64,000 bases of DNA from Cytophagales bacterium (GCA_013298025.1 JAAFJE010000002.1:1-64000), one strand, 5' to 3'. Positions 40,569 to 51,000 are shown, numbered from the stretch's first letter. Made by a program: numbers and translations. Notes: generated by a model not told the origin, from the letters alone.

Positions 40569-43109
40569 ATGAAAAAGCCCAAAGAAATACTTGAGATAGA
40601 AGAAATTATTGGCGGAACATTGGAGGAAAACCATTTTACATTTGATGAAAATGGGAAGTTGGTTTTATTGGATTTGAGTAATAGGAATTTAAGAGATATA
40701 ACATTTTTAATAAAATATATTCATTTAAAAGAACTGCATTTGGCGAATAATCAAATAAGTTCTTTTGAAGCTTTAACTAGCCTGAGAGAGCTTGAATTTT
40801 TAAATTTAAGTCATAACCAAATCAAAGACTTATCTTTCGTTGAAAACCAAGACTTTAGCGATGCCTTGGTTTGGCTGGATTTACTTGGAAATGAGATTAA
40901 AGAGATACCTTATTCTTTCTATATCAGTACAAGAGAGAGATTAAAGAAAGGACTAGAAAATAATAAAATAGTTATCCATGAACATAAAATTAATCTTGGC
41001 GAACAATATAAGTCTGGGCTAACTTTTGTTAGAATTAGCTTGCTTTTATTTTCCACTTATCACTATCCATCTGAACCATATACCCCTCAATTAGAGCTAG
41101 ATAACCAAGTAGATTTTCTAATACAACAGTACATCAGAGAGCATATAGGTAACATAAATAATTCTTTTTTATCCATTTTAAAACAAGGTCATCAGGCAAC
41201 TATAGCCTATTATGAAGCTTTAAAAAATGGTTCACAACAAGCCAAAGAAATCAAAATATTATTGTTGGGTGATGGTGGTGCAGGGAAAACTACTTTGATG
41301 AAAAGGTTATTGGGTGATGCTGTAAACAAGGATGAAAAAGAAACCCAAGGCATTACGATTGAAAAAGATTTAATTGACGATATACAAATAAATTATTGGG
41401 ATTTTGGCGGACAAGAAATCCAACACAATACGCATCAGTTTTTCTTAACTGAAAATAGTATTTATCTATTGGTTTTAGACAATCGCCGAGAAGAACAGCC
41501 AGCGTACTGGTTGGAATATGTAAAAAGTTTGGGCGGTAATTCTCCTGTAATTATTGTTTCTAATAAAATAGACAATACAGCCCATAGCATTGATAAATTT
41601 GACGCTGTTTATTTAAAAGAAAAATACCCTTTTATCCATGGTTTTCATAAAGTATCGGCTATTGATGGCAATAATGTTGATTATTTGAAAAAAGCCTTGG
41701 TCGAACTAATCAAAACGCAAATTTTTCCAGTTTTTGGCAAAAGTTGGATTGACATCAAAGCGTATATCGAAAAAGAAACCGTTTTAGGGAAAAATTACCT
41801 TACCTCAGAAGCCTATCATGCTTATTGCCAAGCAATAGTCGATGAACGTTCAGAAGAAACCATTCTTACTTGGTTGCGAAACATGGGAAGGATTAGTTAT
41901 TACCAAAGAAATCTCAATACCAAGCATTTCTATATTTTAAATCCAGAATGGCTGACCTATGCCGTTTATAAAATCATTTTATCCGAAAAAGCGGTTCAGC
42001 AAAATGGAACTTTAAAAGTGAGTGATTTTGAGGAAATTTTAAGAGAAATTCCACAAGAAAATACCCTAAAAAGCCGTAAGCATTATCGGTATGAACCCAG
42101 AGATTCAGGTTTTTTATTGGAAATGATGAAAGAATATAATTTGTGCTATACGACAGATAATCAGCAAATTATCATTCCTTCGGCTATCAAAATGAGTTAT
42201 AAGACGAATTTTTCTATTCAAGAAAATAGCCTGAAATTTTATTTTCAATACTTAGATTTTTTACCTCCTGCTATTTTTAGTCGCTTTCTTGTAAGGCTCT
42301 ATTCCAAACGCAAAGGCGATGCCGTTTGGCGAACAGGGATAGAATTGTTTGATACAGATACCCAAAGCCACGCTCTTGTCCGAGAAGATAAAGATAAAAA
42401 ACGGATTTATATTTATGTAAATGGAGAACGCCGCAGGGAGTTTTTCCAACAATTGAGAAGCCAGATTGTAGAACTGAATCAACTTTTCCCTAAAATGAGA
42501 GTGGAAGAAAGAATACCGATTCCGTCAGCAAAGTTAGAAGAACAAAGCGTGGATTATGAAGAATTGATAAACCATGAATTAGATAAGAAAGATGAGTATT
42601 ATCATGCTAAAACCAGAGAATATTTTTCTGTAAAAGCTTTACTTTCAAGTATTGAAACAGGTGAAAAGACACAAAAACAATTAGCATTCTTGCAAGCGAT
42701 GGAAGAGAGAATCCCATTCACATTAAACATAAATAATTCAGCTAACCAGACGGTTACAAATAGTAATTCAAATACAGTAAAAGTAGATTTGTCAAATAAT
42801 ACGCAGTTGGATGAATTGAAAGAATACTTATTAGATTTAGATGATTTAGCAACTCAAAATAAAGTTTGGCAAAAAGAGTTAATTCGTGTTTTAGGCGAAG
42901 ATGCCTTACGAAAAGCCATCAATGAATTTCATCAATTAGAAGAGGCTTCGGATAAAGCCAGTCAGAAAACATCTATAAGTATTTTAGAGAGAATTTTCAA
43001 GAAACTTACAAGTATAAAAGACATTGCAGGGGTTGGCATTGAAATTGGGGAGAAGATTCCTAAAATAGTAGAAATGTGGGAAAAGTTAAAAACATCTATT
43101 TCAAACTAA
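40569..43109 (+). CDS. LRR-Roc-COR (Roco) GTPase
   Basis: 846 aa. Leucine-rich repeats at about 30-130 (LVLLDLSNRNLRDI, LKELHLANNQISSF, LEFLNLSHNQIKDL). The Roc GTPase starts near 228: G1 GDGGAGKT at 234-241, G3 DFGGQE from 278, G4 NKID from 332. The COR dimerisation domain follows to about 620 (RISYYQRNLNTKHFYILNPEWLTYAVYKII). The last 150 residues have an Asn-rich linker (NNSANQTVTNSNSN) and a helical C-terminal domain. Roco proteins are GTP-driven dimer switches; in bacteria their outputs are mostly unknown and some resemble immune sensors. The next gene begins one base later, so its product is the natural partner. Confidence 0.87.
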   Translation: MKKPKEILEIEEIIGGTLEENHFTFDENGKLVLLDLSNRNLRDITFLIKYIHLKELHLANNQISSFEALTSLRELEFLNLSHNQIKDLSFVENQDFSDALVWLDLLGNEIKEIPYSFYISTRERLKKGLENNKIVIHEHKINLGEQYKSGLTFVRISLLLFSTYHYPSEPYTPQLELDNQVDFLIQQYIREHIGNINNSFLSILKQGHQATIAYYEALKNGSQQAKEIKILLLGDGGAGKTTLMKRLLGDAVNKDEKETQGITIEKDLIDDIQINYWDFGGQEIQHNTHQFFLTENSIYLLVLDNRREEQPAYWLEYVKSLGGNSPVIIVSNKIDNTAHSIDKFDAVYLKEKYPFIHGFHKVSAIDGNNVDYLKKALVELIKTQIFPVFGKSWIDIKAYIEKETVLGKNYLTSEAYHAYCQAIVDERSEETILTWLRNMGRISYYQRNLNTKHFYILNPEWLTYAVYKIILSEKAVQQNGTLKVSDFEEILREIPQENTLKSRKHYRYEPRDSGFLLEMMKEYNLCYTTDNQQIIIPSAIKMSYKTNFSIQENSLKFYFQYLDFLPPAIFSRFLVRLYSKRKGDAVWRTGIELFDTDTQSHALVREDKDKKRIYIYVNGERRREFFQQLRSQIVELNQLFPKMRVEERIPIPSAKLEEQSVDYEELINHELDKKDEYYHAKTREYFSVKALLSSIETGEKTQKQLAFLQAMEERIPFTLNINNSANQTVTNSNSNTVKVDLSNNTQLDELKEYLLDLDDLATQNKVWQKELIRVLGEDALRKAINEFHQLEEASDKASQKTSISILERIFKKLTSIKDIAGVGIEIGEKIPKIVEMWEKLKTSISN

Positions 43110-43110
43110 A

Positions 43111-44280
43111 ATGATGCAAGAATTAAGTGACGAATATATCAAAAAACTTATCCGACTGGGAGAAGAAAGTCGGGTGCAGTTCAAAGCAAAAATCACCGAT
43201 TTAGATTCTTTGGCTGCTGAAATGACAGCCTTTTCTAATACTTTAGGAGGAATTATTTTGGTGGGTGTTTCCGATAAAAGTACGATTGTAGGTATTTCTG
43301 ACCAAGAAATCAGAAGCTTGAATCAGGCGGTTGCCAATATTGCCAGTCAAAAAATTCAACCTGTGATTTATCCGCAAGTAACGATTTGGGAAATTGAAGG
43401 TAAAAACATTTTTGCTATCAACATTCCCAAAGGAATAGCCAAGCCATATTGTACCAACAAAGGCGTTTATTGGACAAAAGTTGGTTCGGATAAACGCAAA
43501 CTTTCGAGAGAAGAATTACTGCGGTTGTTTCAAGAAAGTGGTTCAATTATGATGGACGAACTCCTTGTGCATGGGGCAGACTGTCGGCAAGATATGGATT
43601 TGTCTTATTTTTATTCTTTTTTTGAAAAACAATATGGTTCATTAGTATCAGAACAAACCATTCCTTTTGAACAATTACTTGCCAATATCGGCATTGCTGA
43701 AAATGGTACGCTGAATTTAGCTGGATTAATGCTTTTTGCCCAAAAACCAGAACGTTTTCGACCTGCTTTTATCATCAAAGCCGTGAGTTTTTATGGAACA
43801 GAGATTACCGATACTACTTATAAATCAAGTATTGATATTACGGGAAAATTGGAAGTACAATTTGAAACGGCTTTGAATTTTCTGAAAAATAATTTAGATT
43901 TTATTCAAAGCGGACAAAACTTTAACTCTGTTGGAAAACTTGAAATTGCAGAGGATGCTTTAGTGGAATGTTTGCAAAATGCTCTTTTTCATAGAGATTA
44001 TTCCAAAAATGCAGCTATTAGACTATTGGTTTTTAAAGATAGAGTCGAGCTGATTAGTCCAGGCGTTTTGCCCAATCACCTAACGATTGAGCGAATTAAA
44101 AATGGAAATTCGGTTATCAGAAACAGTACACTTACGTCTTTAGGAGGAAAAATTTTACCTTACCGAGGCATTGGTTCTGGCATTAGAAGGACGTTGAAAA
44201 CCCACCCAGCAACGGAGTTTATTAATGATGTTGAAGGGGAAGAATTTAAGGTGATTTTTCGTAGAAAAGCCTTACTGTAG
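43111..44280 (+). CDS. AlbA_2 (Schlafen-type)-GHKL ATPase, partner of the Roco GTPase
   Basis: 389 aa. AlbA_2 domain at about 10-130: GEESRVQFKAKITDLDSLA, MTAFSNTLGGIILVGVSDK, and NKGVYWTKVGSDKRKLS. Residues about 270-385 form a HATPase_c_4 domain: EDALVECLQNALFHRDYSKNA (N box), FKDRVELISPGVLP, and the glycine turn RGIGSGIRRTL. It is the short version of the protein at 7026-8975, without C-terminal repeats. A stop-to-start gap of one base implies translational coupling to the Roco gene. The AlbA_2 domain can bind or cut nucleic acid in some Schlafen-like proteins; here it may be the effector or DNA-sensing half. Function not known. Confidence 0.82.
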   Translation: MMQELSDEYIKKLIRLGEESRVQFKAKITDLDSLAAEMTAFSNTLGGIILVGVSDKSTIVGISDQEIRSLNQAVANIASQKIQPVIYPQVTIWEIEGKNIFAINIPKGIAKPYCTNKGVYWTKVGSDKRKLSREELLRLFQESGSIMMDELLVHGADCRQDMDLSYFYSFFEKQYGSLVSEQTIPFEQLLANIGIAENGTLNLAGLMLFAQKPERFRPAFIIKAVSFYGTEITDTTYKSSIDITGKLEVQFETALNFLKNNLDFIQSGQNFNSVGKLEIAEDALVECLQNALFHRDYSKNAAIRLLVFKDRVELISPGVLPNHLTIERIKNGNSVIRNSTLTSLGGKILPYRGIGSGIRRTLKTHPATEFINDVEGEEFKVIFRRKALL

Positions 44281-44310
44281 GTCATGTAAGGCTTCCCTCC
44301 TACTAGCTTT

Positions 44311-47300
44311 CTATTTAGCAAAATAAGCAATAAAGGTTGTTCCCAAATCGACTTCACTGCGAACTTCAATTTTGCCTCCCAATGCCCGAATTTGTGAACT
44401 GACAATATACAGGCCTAATCCTTTGCTATCGGGATAGTCGTGAAAACGTTGGTACAAGCCAAATATTTTGCTGTGATGACGCTTCATATCAATGCCAATG
44501 CCATTGTCGCTAAAGTGTAATTCTATGTAATCGGGTGTTTCTTGGGTGAATACCGAAATCTGCAAAGGCCGCTTGGGCGAACGATATTTGATGGCGTTGG
44601 TAAGCAAATTGAGTAAAATGCTTTGTAAATACGAAGCATCGAAGCTTACTTCGTCGATGGCATTAAAATTGAGGTCGAGCGACGCATTCGCTTCCCTGAT
44701 TTGGTAACGTATCGAACTCACAACGCTCTCAAATTCTTTGGAAATACATAAGGTTTTCTTTTCTAAATTGACCTTATTTTTAATCACCAATACATTCAGC
44801 AAATCGCTCACGGTTTGGTTGAGTTGGTTGGACGATTCTCTGAATTTATCAAACAAAAATCGGGTCATTTCGTCGGGAATACTGCTGGTGTCTATCAGTT
44901 CTAAAATACCCAATAAGTTCGACAAAGGGGCTCGTAAATTATGCGATGTAATAAACGTAAATTGCTTGAGGTCAGTATTGTTATCGGTGAGTTCTTTAAT
45001 CAACATTTCTCGCTCGGCTTCGTTTTTCTTACGTAATGTCACATCCCTAAAAATAGAAATCCAGTGCGTAAATGCACCTGTTTTGTCGGGTACAGGAATC
45101 ACCGCAAGACTAGCCCAAAACTCTTCGCCATTTTTACGATAACTAATCAATTCTACTTCTTGCTCTGTCCAAGTTGCCAATGCGAGGTCTATTTTTTCTA
45201 GCTCGGCTAGGCTGGTATTTTCCCCTTGTAAAAGCCGTGCCGGATTGCCCACGACTTCGTGTTGTTCGTAACCCGTGAGGGACAAAAACGCAGGGTTAAA
45301 ATACACTACTTTGGGAGCAGCATCGAGGGTTGGCTCTGTAATCACAATCGCATCGTTGCTATTGATAATCACCGATTCGAGCAAGCGAAGTTGCAATTCC
45401 TCCTCTTTTTGTCGGGTTACGTCCCTTCCCGAAGCAAAAACCAGTTTTTCATCAGGTAAAAAAGTAGTTGACCACGAGAGCCATTTGATGCTGCCATCTT
45501 TGGCTACAAAGCGGTTTTCCATGTACGACATGGTTTGTTTGGTAGAAAGTTCTTGGATAACCTTCTGTGTGGCAAACAGGTCTTCTTCATACACAAAATC
45601 AATCAAAGGGCGGCTATAGATTTCTTGTGGTTCGTAGCCCAATACCCGAGAAAAGGCATTATTGACCCGCACAAAATGACCATCTAAAGTAGCTATACCC
45701 AACAAATCGCTACTGAGCATAAAGAAGTGGTTGAGCTGCTCGTCGGCATTGCGTTTTTCTATTTCAGAACCCAGTTGTTTGCATAGCCCTTCCATAAAAT
45801 TGATGATTTTGAAATCAACTTCGCTCAACTGTTCGGTCGCCAACATCAGCCAACTCACTATTTTGTTGTTGTACAAAATAGGCAAAGAAACCACCGTTTG
45901 AATTTGATTGCTCGGCAATTGTACACAAAAAGCAGGCGAAGAAGCCAAGGCTATGGTATGCCACGTGTAAGCTTCGTGGTTATCTTTTTGGAAAATGGTT
46001 GAGGCAATGGGTAAGGTTTTGGCTTGAGCAATGCCATGAGCGTATTGACTAGCCTGCAAATGGATGTTGTTGTGGGCATAGTCGGGAATCCAGATTTCGG
46101 CGTATTCCCAGCCAATGTATTCACGAACACACTTGAGGCTATCGGTAAGCCCTTGGTTGAGCGAGGAGGCGTTTCTAAACCGCTCGATGGTTTGTTGTAC
46201 CACCTGCTTTTCCTGTTGTGTTCGGAGTTTTTCTGTTACATCGTTGATGAGCGTTTGCATGGCCTGTTTTCCAGCATAATTGATAGGATAGCTGATAATT
46301 TCGACCATGATTTTCTCTTTATTTTTCTTTTGGTGTAATACGGTACCTCCGCTGAGTTCGTCGAGGCGTACATCTGCTAAAGTAAGTGCCAAAAATTCTT
46401 CCTTGCCATAGCCATAATGCTCCATAGCGGCTGGATTGACTTCCAAAAAAGCTCCCGATTCGGCATCGTGAATCCACATCGGATTAGGATTATTCAAGAA
46501 AATTTGGCGGTAATTATGTTCCGATTTACGCACCAGTTCTTCCGAAATCTTTCTTTCCGTAATGTCCATCATCGTTCCAATCATCCGAATGGGCTGTTCG
46601 TCGTTGTTATAAATGATAGAACCACGGTCGTGTACATAAAAATACTCGCCGTTTTCTTTTCTAAAACGGTATTCGTGTTCCCAAAATTTACGCTCTTTTT
46701 TTACCAGATGCGAAGTGATTTTTTGCTGAACCGCCTCTAAATCATCGGGATGCACCCTTTGTTGCCAAAAGTCAAAAGCCAAGGTAAAGTCTTGTTCGTT
46801 GTAGCCATGGCTACGCCAAAAGGCATCGCCCGAACGTAACACTTCCGACGAAACAAAATTAATATCCCATACAACCCCCACTGTTGCATTAGATACCAAG
46901 GTATAGCGTTCGTTGCTTTGCTTAATTTTTTCTAAATTCCGTTTGCGTTCAATACTGTAGCGAATGGTTTTGGAAAGCAATTTGGCATCAAGCTCGCCTT
47001 TGATAAGGTAATCTTGTGCTCCTTTGACAATAGCTTCTGTAGTAATTTGCGTTTCGCCCATACCCGATAGCACTACAATCGGAATATGAGTAGTGATTTG
47101 GTGCAAATCTGTAAGCGACTGTAAGCCGAAGCTGTCAGGCAACGACAAATCCAAGAAAATTAAATCAAACTCTCGTTCAATCAATATTTGTTTGGCTTCG
47201 GCTACCGAAATCACATTCTCAACTTCTTTGATGTCGAGGCCTGTTTCGTGTAGGTATTCTTCCAATAAAACATAATCGCCGAGGTTGTCTTCAACCACTA

Positions 47301-47331
47301 AAATTCTAAGTTGGGGGGTTAAATTGATCAT
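44311..47331 (-). CDS. Receiver-PAS-GAF hybrid sensor histidine kinase
   Basis: 1006 aa from the ATG at 47331 (an ATG at 47355 is also in frame). Receiver at the N-terminus (RILVVEDNLGDYVLLEEYL, LIFLDLSLPD with phospho-Asp, LIKGELD). Then about two PAS units, the first PAS_3-like (WDINFVSSEVLRSGDAFWRSHGY, HEYRFRKENGEYFYVHDRG), a GAF domain (AEIWIPDYAHNNIHL, VVSLPILYNNKIVSWLMLA), two more PAS units, HisKA with His797 in ITSHNLRAPLSNL, and HATPase_c (LLTNAIKYRS, FSDNGIGID, KGLGLYIVSSQI). No membrane helix. It probably receives phosphate from, or reports to, the neighbouring kinase. Confidence 0.9.
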   Translation of the reverse strand: MINLTPQLRILVVEDNLGDYVLLEEYLHETGLDIKEVENVISVAEAKQILIEREFDLIFLDLSLPDSFGLQSLTDLHQITTHIPIVVLSGMGETQITTEAIVKGAQDYLIKGELDAKLLSKTIRYSIERKRNLEKIKQSNERYTLVSNATVGVVWDINFVSSEVLRSGDAFWRSHGYNEQDFTLAFDFWQQRVHPDDLEAVQQKITSHLVKKERKFWEHEYRFRKENGEYFYVHDRGSIIYNNDEQPIRMIGTMMDITERKISEELVRKSEHNYRQIFLNNPNPMWIHDAESGAFLEVNPAAMEHYGYGKEEFLALTLADVRLDELSGGTVLHQKKNKEKIMVEIISYPINYAGKQAMQTLINDVTEKLRTQQEKQVVQQTIERFRNASSLNQGLTDSLKCVREYIGWEYAEIWIPDYAHNNIHLQASQYAHGIAQAKTLPIASTIFQKDNHEAYTWHTIALASSPAFCVQLPSNQIQTVVSLPILYNNKIVSWLMLATEQLSEVDFKIINFMEGLCKQLGSEIEKRNADEQLNHFFMLSSDLLGIATLDGHFVRVNNAFSRVLGYEPQEIYSRPLIDFVYEEDLFATQKVIQELSTKQTMSYMENRFVAKDGSIKWLSWSTTFLPDEKLVFASGRDVTRQKEEELQLRLLESVIINSNDAIVITEPTLDAAPKVVYFNPAFLSLTGYEQHEVVGNPARLLQGENTSLAELEKIDLALATWTEQEVELISYRKNGEEFWASLAVIPVPDKTGAFTHWISIFRDVTLRKKNEAEREMLIKELTDNNTDLKQFTFITSHNLRAPLSNLLGILELIDTSSIPDEMTRFLFDKFRESSNQLNQTVSDLLNVLVIKNKVNLEKKTLCISKEFESVVSSIRYQIREANASLDLNFNAIDEVSFDASYLQSILLNLLTNAIKYRSPKRPLQISVFTQETPDYIELHFSDNGIGIDMKRHHSKIFGLYQRFHDYPDSKGLGLYIVSSQIRALGGKIEVRSEVDLGTTFIAYFAK

Positions 47332-47359
47332 GTTTACAAGTCGCTGGCAAATCATTTCT

Positions 47360-47377
47360 GTAGCCTCAGAAGGCTAC
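47360..47377. repeat. Small hairpin between two kinase genes
   Basis: GTAGCCT-CAGA-AGGCTAC is a perfect 7-bp stem with a 4-base loop in the 93-bp gap between the two kinase genes. It may weakly terminate the upstream transcript or affect translation of the next. Confidence 0.4.
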
Positions 47378-47424
47378 GCTAATTTATGGTAAAATATGGT
47401 TTTTTGGTAGTATTTCTGTAAATT

Positions 47425-50400
47425 TTACTCCATCATCGGAAGACTAAAGTAAAACGTACTACCTTCGTTGGGTTGGCTTTCTACCCAAATTTGACCTTTG
47501 TGGCGTTCTATAATTTTCTTACATATTGCCAGCCCAATGCCCGTTCCCGAATATTCTGTTTTACTATGCAGGCGTTGAAAAATAATAAAAATACGTTGGT
47601 AATAAGCAGGGTCAATGCCTATGCCGTTATCTTTAATCGCAAAAACCCACTGGTTGTCTTGTGCCTCAACACTGATATATACTTCGGGGGCTTGTGCCTT
47701 GCGGTATTTGAGGGCGTTGCCTACAAGGTTTTGCAACAATTGCGACAACTGTATGCGATTGCCCAGTACTTTTGGCAAAGGCATGGTATGCACGAGACCA
47801 TCGGCTTTTTTGATTTTATCATCAAATATATGCAGTATTTCGGCTAAAACCTCATTGAGGTCCACTTCTGCAAAAGCGTCTTTATTTGTTCCCACACGTG
47901 AGTATTCGAGCAAGTCCATAATGAGTTGCTTCATGCGTTCGGCACCGTTTACGGCAAAACCAATGTATTTGAGGGCTTGTTCGTCGAGTTGGCTTTCGTA
48001 TTTTTTCTTGAGCAATTGCAAAAAGCTACTCACCATTCTGAGCGGTTCTTGCAAATCGTGCGAGGCAACATACGCAAATTTTTCTAGTTCTTCGTTCGAC
48101 GTAACGAGTTCTTGAGCTCGGCGTTCAAGCTCGGTGTTTAGCTCGTTTAGCTTGAGTTCAGTTTGTTTAATGACAGACACATCTTGCATCGCCCCTATCA
48201 TCCGAATGGGCCGCAGGTTTTCGTCATAAATTGTAAAGCCTCGGTCATATACATATTTCAATTCGCCATTTTTACAAACGAAACGATACTCGTCTTCCCA
48301 GTGGGTCTTTTTCTCTTGCAGGTGTTCTCGCAAACTTTGCTTTACTCGCTCCAAGTCGTCGGGATGAACCTTTTCGCACCACCACGCATAATTACTGCCC
48401 TGGAGGGCATCTTCGTAGCCAAAAGTATGATACACCGCTTCGTTCCATTCGATTTTGCCCGTGTCGAGGTTAAAGTCCCAAATAACATCGTTGGTAGCTT
48501 TGGCAACAAGGTCGTAGCGGTTGTTGCTTTCACGGATGGTTTGTTCGGCTAGTTTGTTTTCAAAAATCAAAGAAATAACCCTTTTGATATTCTCAATGCT
48601 GTTTTCTTCTTCTTTAGAAGGTGTTCTGACGCTGTTGAAAAACAGGGCAAATACGCCAATATGCTTATTGGTTGAGCCTTTGATAGGATACGACCAAAAC
48701 GATTTGATGTAATGTTTTTTCAGTAAAGCAGCATCGTTTTTCCAAAAAGACGAGGCGTAAATGTCCTCTTCTATTTGTTTATCGGTAAAATAGGTTTTCT
48801 CTAAAAGGTCGAAATTGCGATGCGCAAGGGCGTATTTTTGCTGTACTAGGTCGCTCAAAACAGGAGATAAATTCTGGCAAGCGATGGGTTCTAGCTTATC
48901 TTCGGCCAATTGCCAAACCGAACATACACAGTTTTGTATGAGCGGTTCTACTTTGTTGAGGTAAAATTGTAATACTTGCGACAGCGTGCTATCGGGTCGG
49001 GTATTGTATTCGAGGGTTTCTTTTTCGATGCGTTCGAGTTCTTCGATGAGTTTTTGTTCGGTTACATCTCTAAAGAAAATAGAAAGGCTATTCTCTGACG
49101 GATAGGCATTTACATGAAACCAACGATGTGCAGGCTCGTAATAATCATCGAACGATACGCTTACGTTTTCTTTGATAGCATGGGCGTATTCGGCATAAAA
49201 ATTGAGCGGAGCGCCGTATCCAAATTTATCCCACAGGTTTTCGTTGAGCATAAAATGCCTGCTCATGCCTAGTAGCCTTTCGGCTTCGGCATTCATGTAG
49301 GTTACGGTATAGTTGTGGTCAACGGCAAAGAAACCTTCGGTAATACTTTCTAAAATGGTGGTGATGCGTCGGTTGTATTGCTCTAGTTCTCGTTCGTATT
49401 TTTTACGCTCACTGATGTCGGTAAAAATGCCAAAAAGGGCTATTACTTCGTTGCTGTCGTCAATAATTGGGCCAGCACTCAAATGGTAATCCACGGCATC
49501 GAGGTGCTGGTTGTAGAGTTGCACATCTCTTTTCCAATACTCGCCTTGTACAATTTGCTTGTGGATGGTTGAGGCCAAGGTTCGGTCCACAAACGGTGCA
49601 AAAAAGCGTGGGGCTCGCCAGCTTTGTTCGGGTGTGAGGCCCGTTACAATGCCAAAGGCTTTGTTCTGATAGATTTGTTCGCCCGTCGGTAGCGAGATGC
49701 TCACCAAATCGAACATATTGTCCATCACGTGCTTGAACAATAAAAGGTTTTGGTCGTTTTTCTTTTTTTCGGTAATATCTTTTACTACACCGTAAACTCC
49801 TTCGATAGTGCCATTGATAATAATAGGAAAATTGGTTGAATGGATGCGTTTTTGGTGTCCTTTGGGCGTAGTGATGTCTATTTCAAAAGTGCCAGAAACA
49901 CCCTGTTTTACGGCCACATAAGCATTCAGCAACGTGGCTTTATCTTTGGGCGAAACCATCAGGGCGATGTCTTGGAAAAGTTTCCCTTGCAAAGGTTCTT
50001 CGATGATTTGTAAAAGAGCTTGGTTATGCGACGTAAAATTGCCGTGCATATCTACCGAAAACACGCCATCGGAATTATGCTCAAAAAGCGACTTATAGCG
50101 TTGCTCGCTTTCTTGCAAGGTTTTTTCGGTTTGTTTACGACTGGTAATATCTGCCATAAAACCTGCTACGCCCACCTGCGTTTCGGCATCGTAACTAGGG
50201 TTGAAATGCACTTCATACACTTTATCGGCTATAGGCATTTCAAACAAAGCACTAGCACCTTGGAGGGCTTCTTGCAGGGCATCGAGCCACACCGAAGGCA
50301 AACTTTGTACATAACTTGCCAAATGCTGACCCATTTCGGGCTTTTGATTTGTAAAATAATACCCAAATTGCTCGAAGGCGGTATTGTATTTGACCAAATT

Positions 50401-51000
50401 GCCTTGTACGTCTAAGGCAAAAATGATGTAGGGTAAATTTTCGATTAACGTTTTGAGCGAAGCTTCGCTTTTTTTCAACGAAATTTCTAGTCTTTTTTGA
50501 TGCGTTAGGTCGGTCGAAAAAATAGAAATACCTTTTCCCGTAGGAAATATTCGGTTTTGAAACCACGTATTCCAAGGCTCGTAATGGCTGATGATTACTT
50601 GCATGGTACGTTCTTGCATGACTTGTTCGCAAGTACGCTGAAAAGGGCCGTTGGCAAAGCCCGGAAAAATCGCCCATACGTTTTTGCCAATGAGGTCTTC
50701 TACATTGGTGCGTAACGAGCGAGCTATTTGCTGATTGGCATAGGTAAATTCCCAATGCTCGTTCAGCACGGTAAAGCCATCAGAAATACTACCCAGCAGG
50801 TCATTGGCAAATAGTTCGGTTTGTTGTAGCCAGCGGGTTTCTTGGGTAGTATCGCTAGGAGTAGCATGATGTTGCTTGAGTTGGGCTAATTCTTCTTTGA
50901 GTTGGTTGGCAATAGTTGCTACTTGTGTCGAATCGGCACTTGGGAGTAAGTCTATCAAAAATTCGAGTTGCGTAAAGCTGTCCATCATAAAATCCTGCAT
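47425..51000 (-). CDS. Large multi-PAS sensor histidine kinase
   Basis: 1191 aa from the ATG at 51000 (TTG at 51003 adds one residue). About six PAS/PAC units in series (ISDGFTVLNEHWEFTYANQ, LIENLPYIIFALDVQGNLVKYN, LFEHNSDGVFSVDMHGNFTS, VMDNMFDLVSISLPTGEQIY, ILESITEGFFAVDHNYTVTYMN, and WDFNLDTGKIEWNEAVYHTFGY), with a GAF-like region before the last. HisKA follows with His982 in VASHDLQEPLRMV, then HATPase_c (LVGNALKYRK, IKDNGIGIDPAY, GTGIGLAICKKI). It is soluble and probably phytochrome/chemosensory-like in design. It is co-directional with the hybrid kinase 93 bp downstream, so the two likely form a phosphorelay. Confidence 0.9.
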   Translation of the reverse strand: MQDFMMDSFTQLEFLIDLLPSADSTQVATIANQLKEELAQLKQHHATPSDTTQETRWLQQTELFANDLLGSISDGFTVLNEHWEFTYANQQIARSLRTNVEDLIGKNVWAIFPGFANGPFQRTCEQVMQERTMQVIISHYEPWNTWFQNRIFPTGKGISIFSTDLTHQKRLEISLKKSEASLKTLIENLPYIIFALDVQGNLVKYNTAFEQFGYYFTNQKPEMGQHLASYVQSLPSVWLDALQEALQGASALFEMPIADKVYEVHFNPSYDAETQVGVAGFMADITSRKQTEKTLQESEQRYKSLFEHNSDGVFSVDMHGNFTSHNQALLQIIEEPLQGKLFQDIALMVSPKDKATLLNAYVAVKQGVSGTFEIDITTPKGHQKRIHSTNFPIIINGTIEGVYGVVKDITEKKKNDQNLLLFKHVMDNMFDLVSISLPTGEQIYQNKAFGIVTGLTPEQSWRAPRFFAPFVDRTLASTIHKQIVQGEYWKRDVQLYNQHLDAVDYHLSAGPIIDDSNEVIALFGIFTDISERKKYERELEQYNRRITTILESITEGFFAVDHNYTVTYMNAEAERLLGMSRHFMLNENLWDKFGYGAPLNFYAEYAHAIKENVSVSFDDYYEPAHRWFHVNAYPSENSLSIFFRDVTEQKLIEELERIEKETLEYNTRPDSTLSQVLQFYLNKVEPLIQNCVCSVWQLAEDKLEPIACQNLSPVLSDLVQQKYALAHRNFDLLEKTYFTDKQIEEDIYASSFWKNDAALLKKHYIKSFWSYPIKGSTNKHIGVFALFFNSVRTPSKEEENSIENIKRVISLIFENKLAEQTIRESNNRYDLVAKATNDVIWDFNLDTGKIEWNEAVYHTFGYEDALQGSNYAWWCEKVHPDDLERVKQSLREHLQEKKTHWEDEYRFVCKNGELKYVYDRGFTIYDENLRPIRMIGAMQDVSVIKQTELKLNELNTELERRAQELVTSNEELEKFAYVASHDLQEPLRMVSSFLQLLKKKYESQLDEQALKYIGFAVNGAERMKQLIMDLLEYSRVGTNKDAFAEVDLNEVLAEILHIFDDKIKKADGLVHTMPLPKVLGNRIQLSQLLQNLVGNALKYRKAQAPEVYISVEAQDNQWVFAIKDNGIGIDPAYYQRIFIIFQRLHSKTEYSGTGIGLAICKKIIERHKGQIWVESQPNEGSTFYFSLPMME

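Noticed and set aside
47360-47377. GTAGCCT/AGGCTAC hairpin as a strong terminator
   Set aside because: Only 7 bp and no T tract, so the two kinase genes may still be co-transcribed; listed as a small hairpin only.
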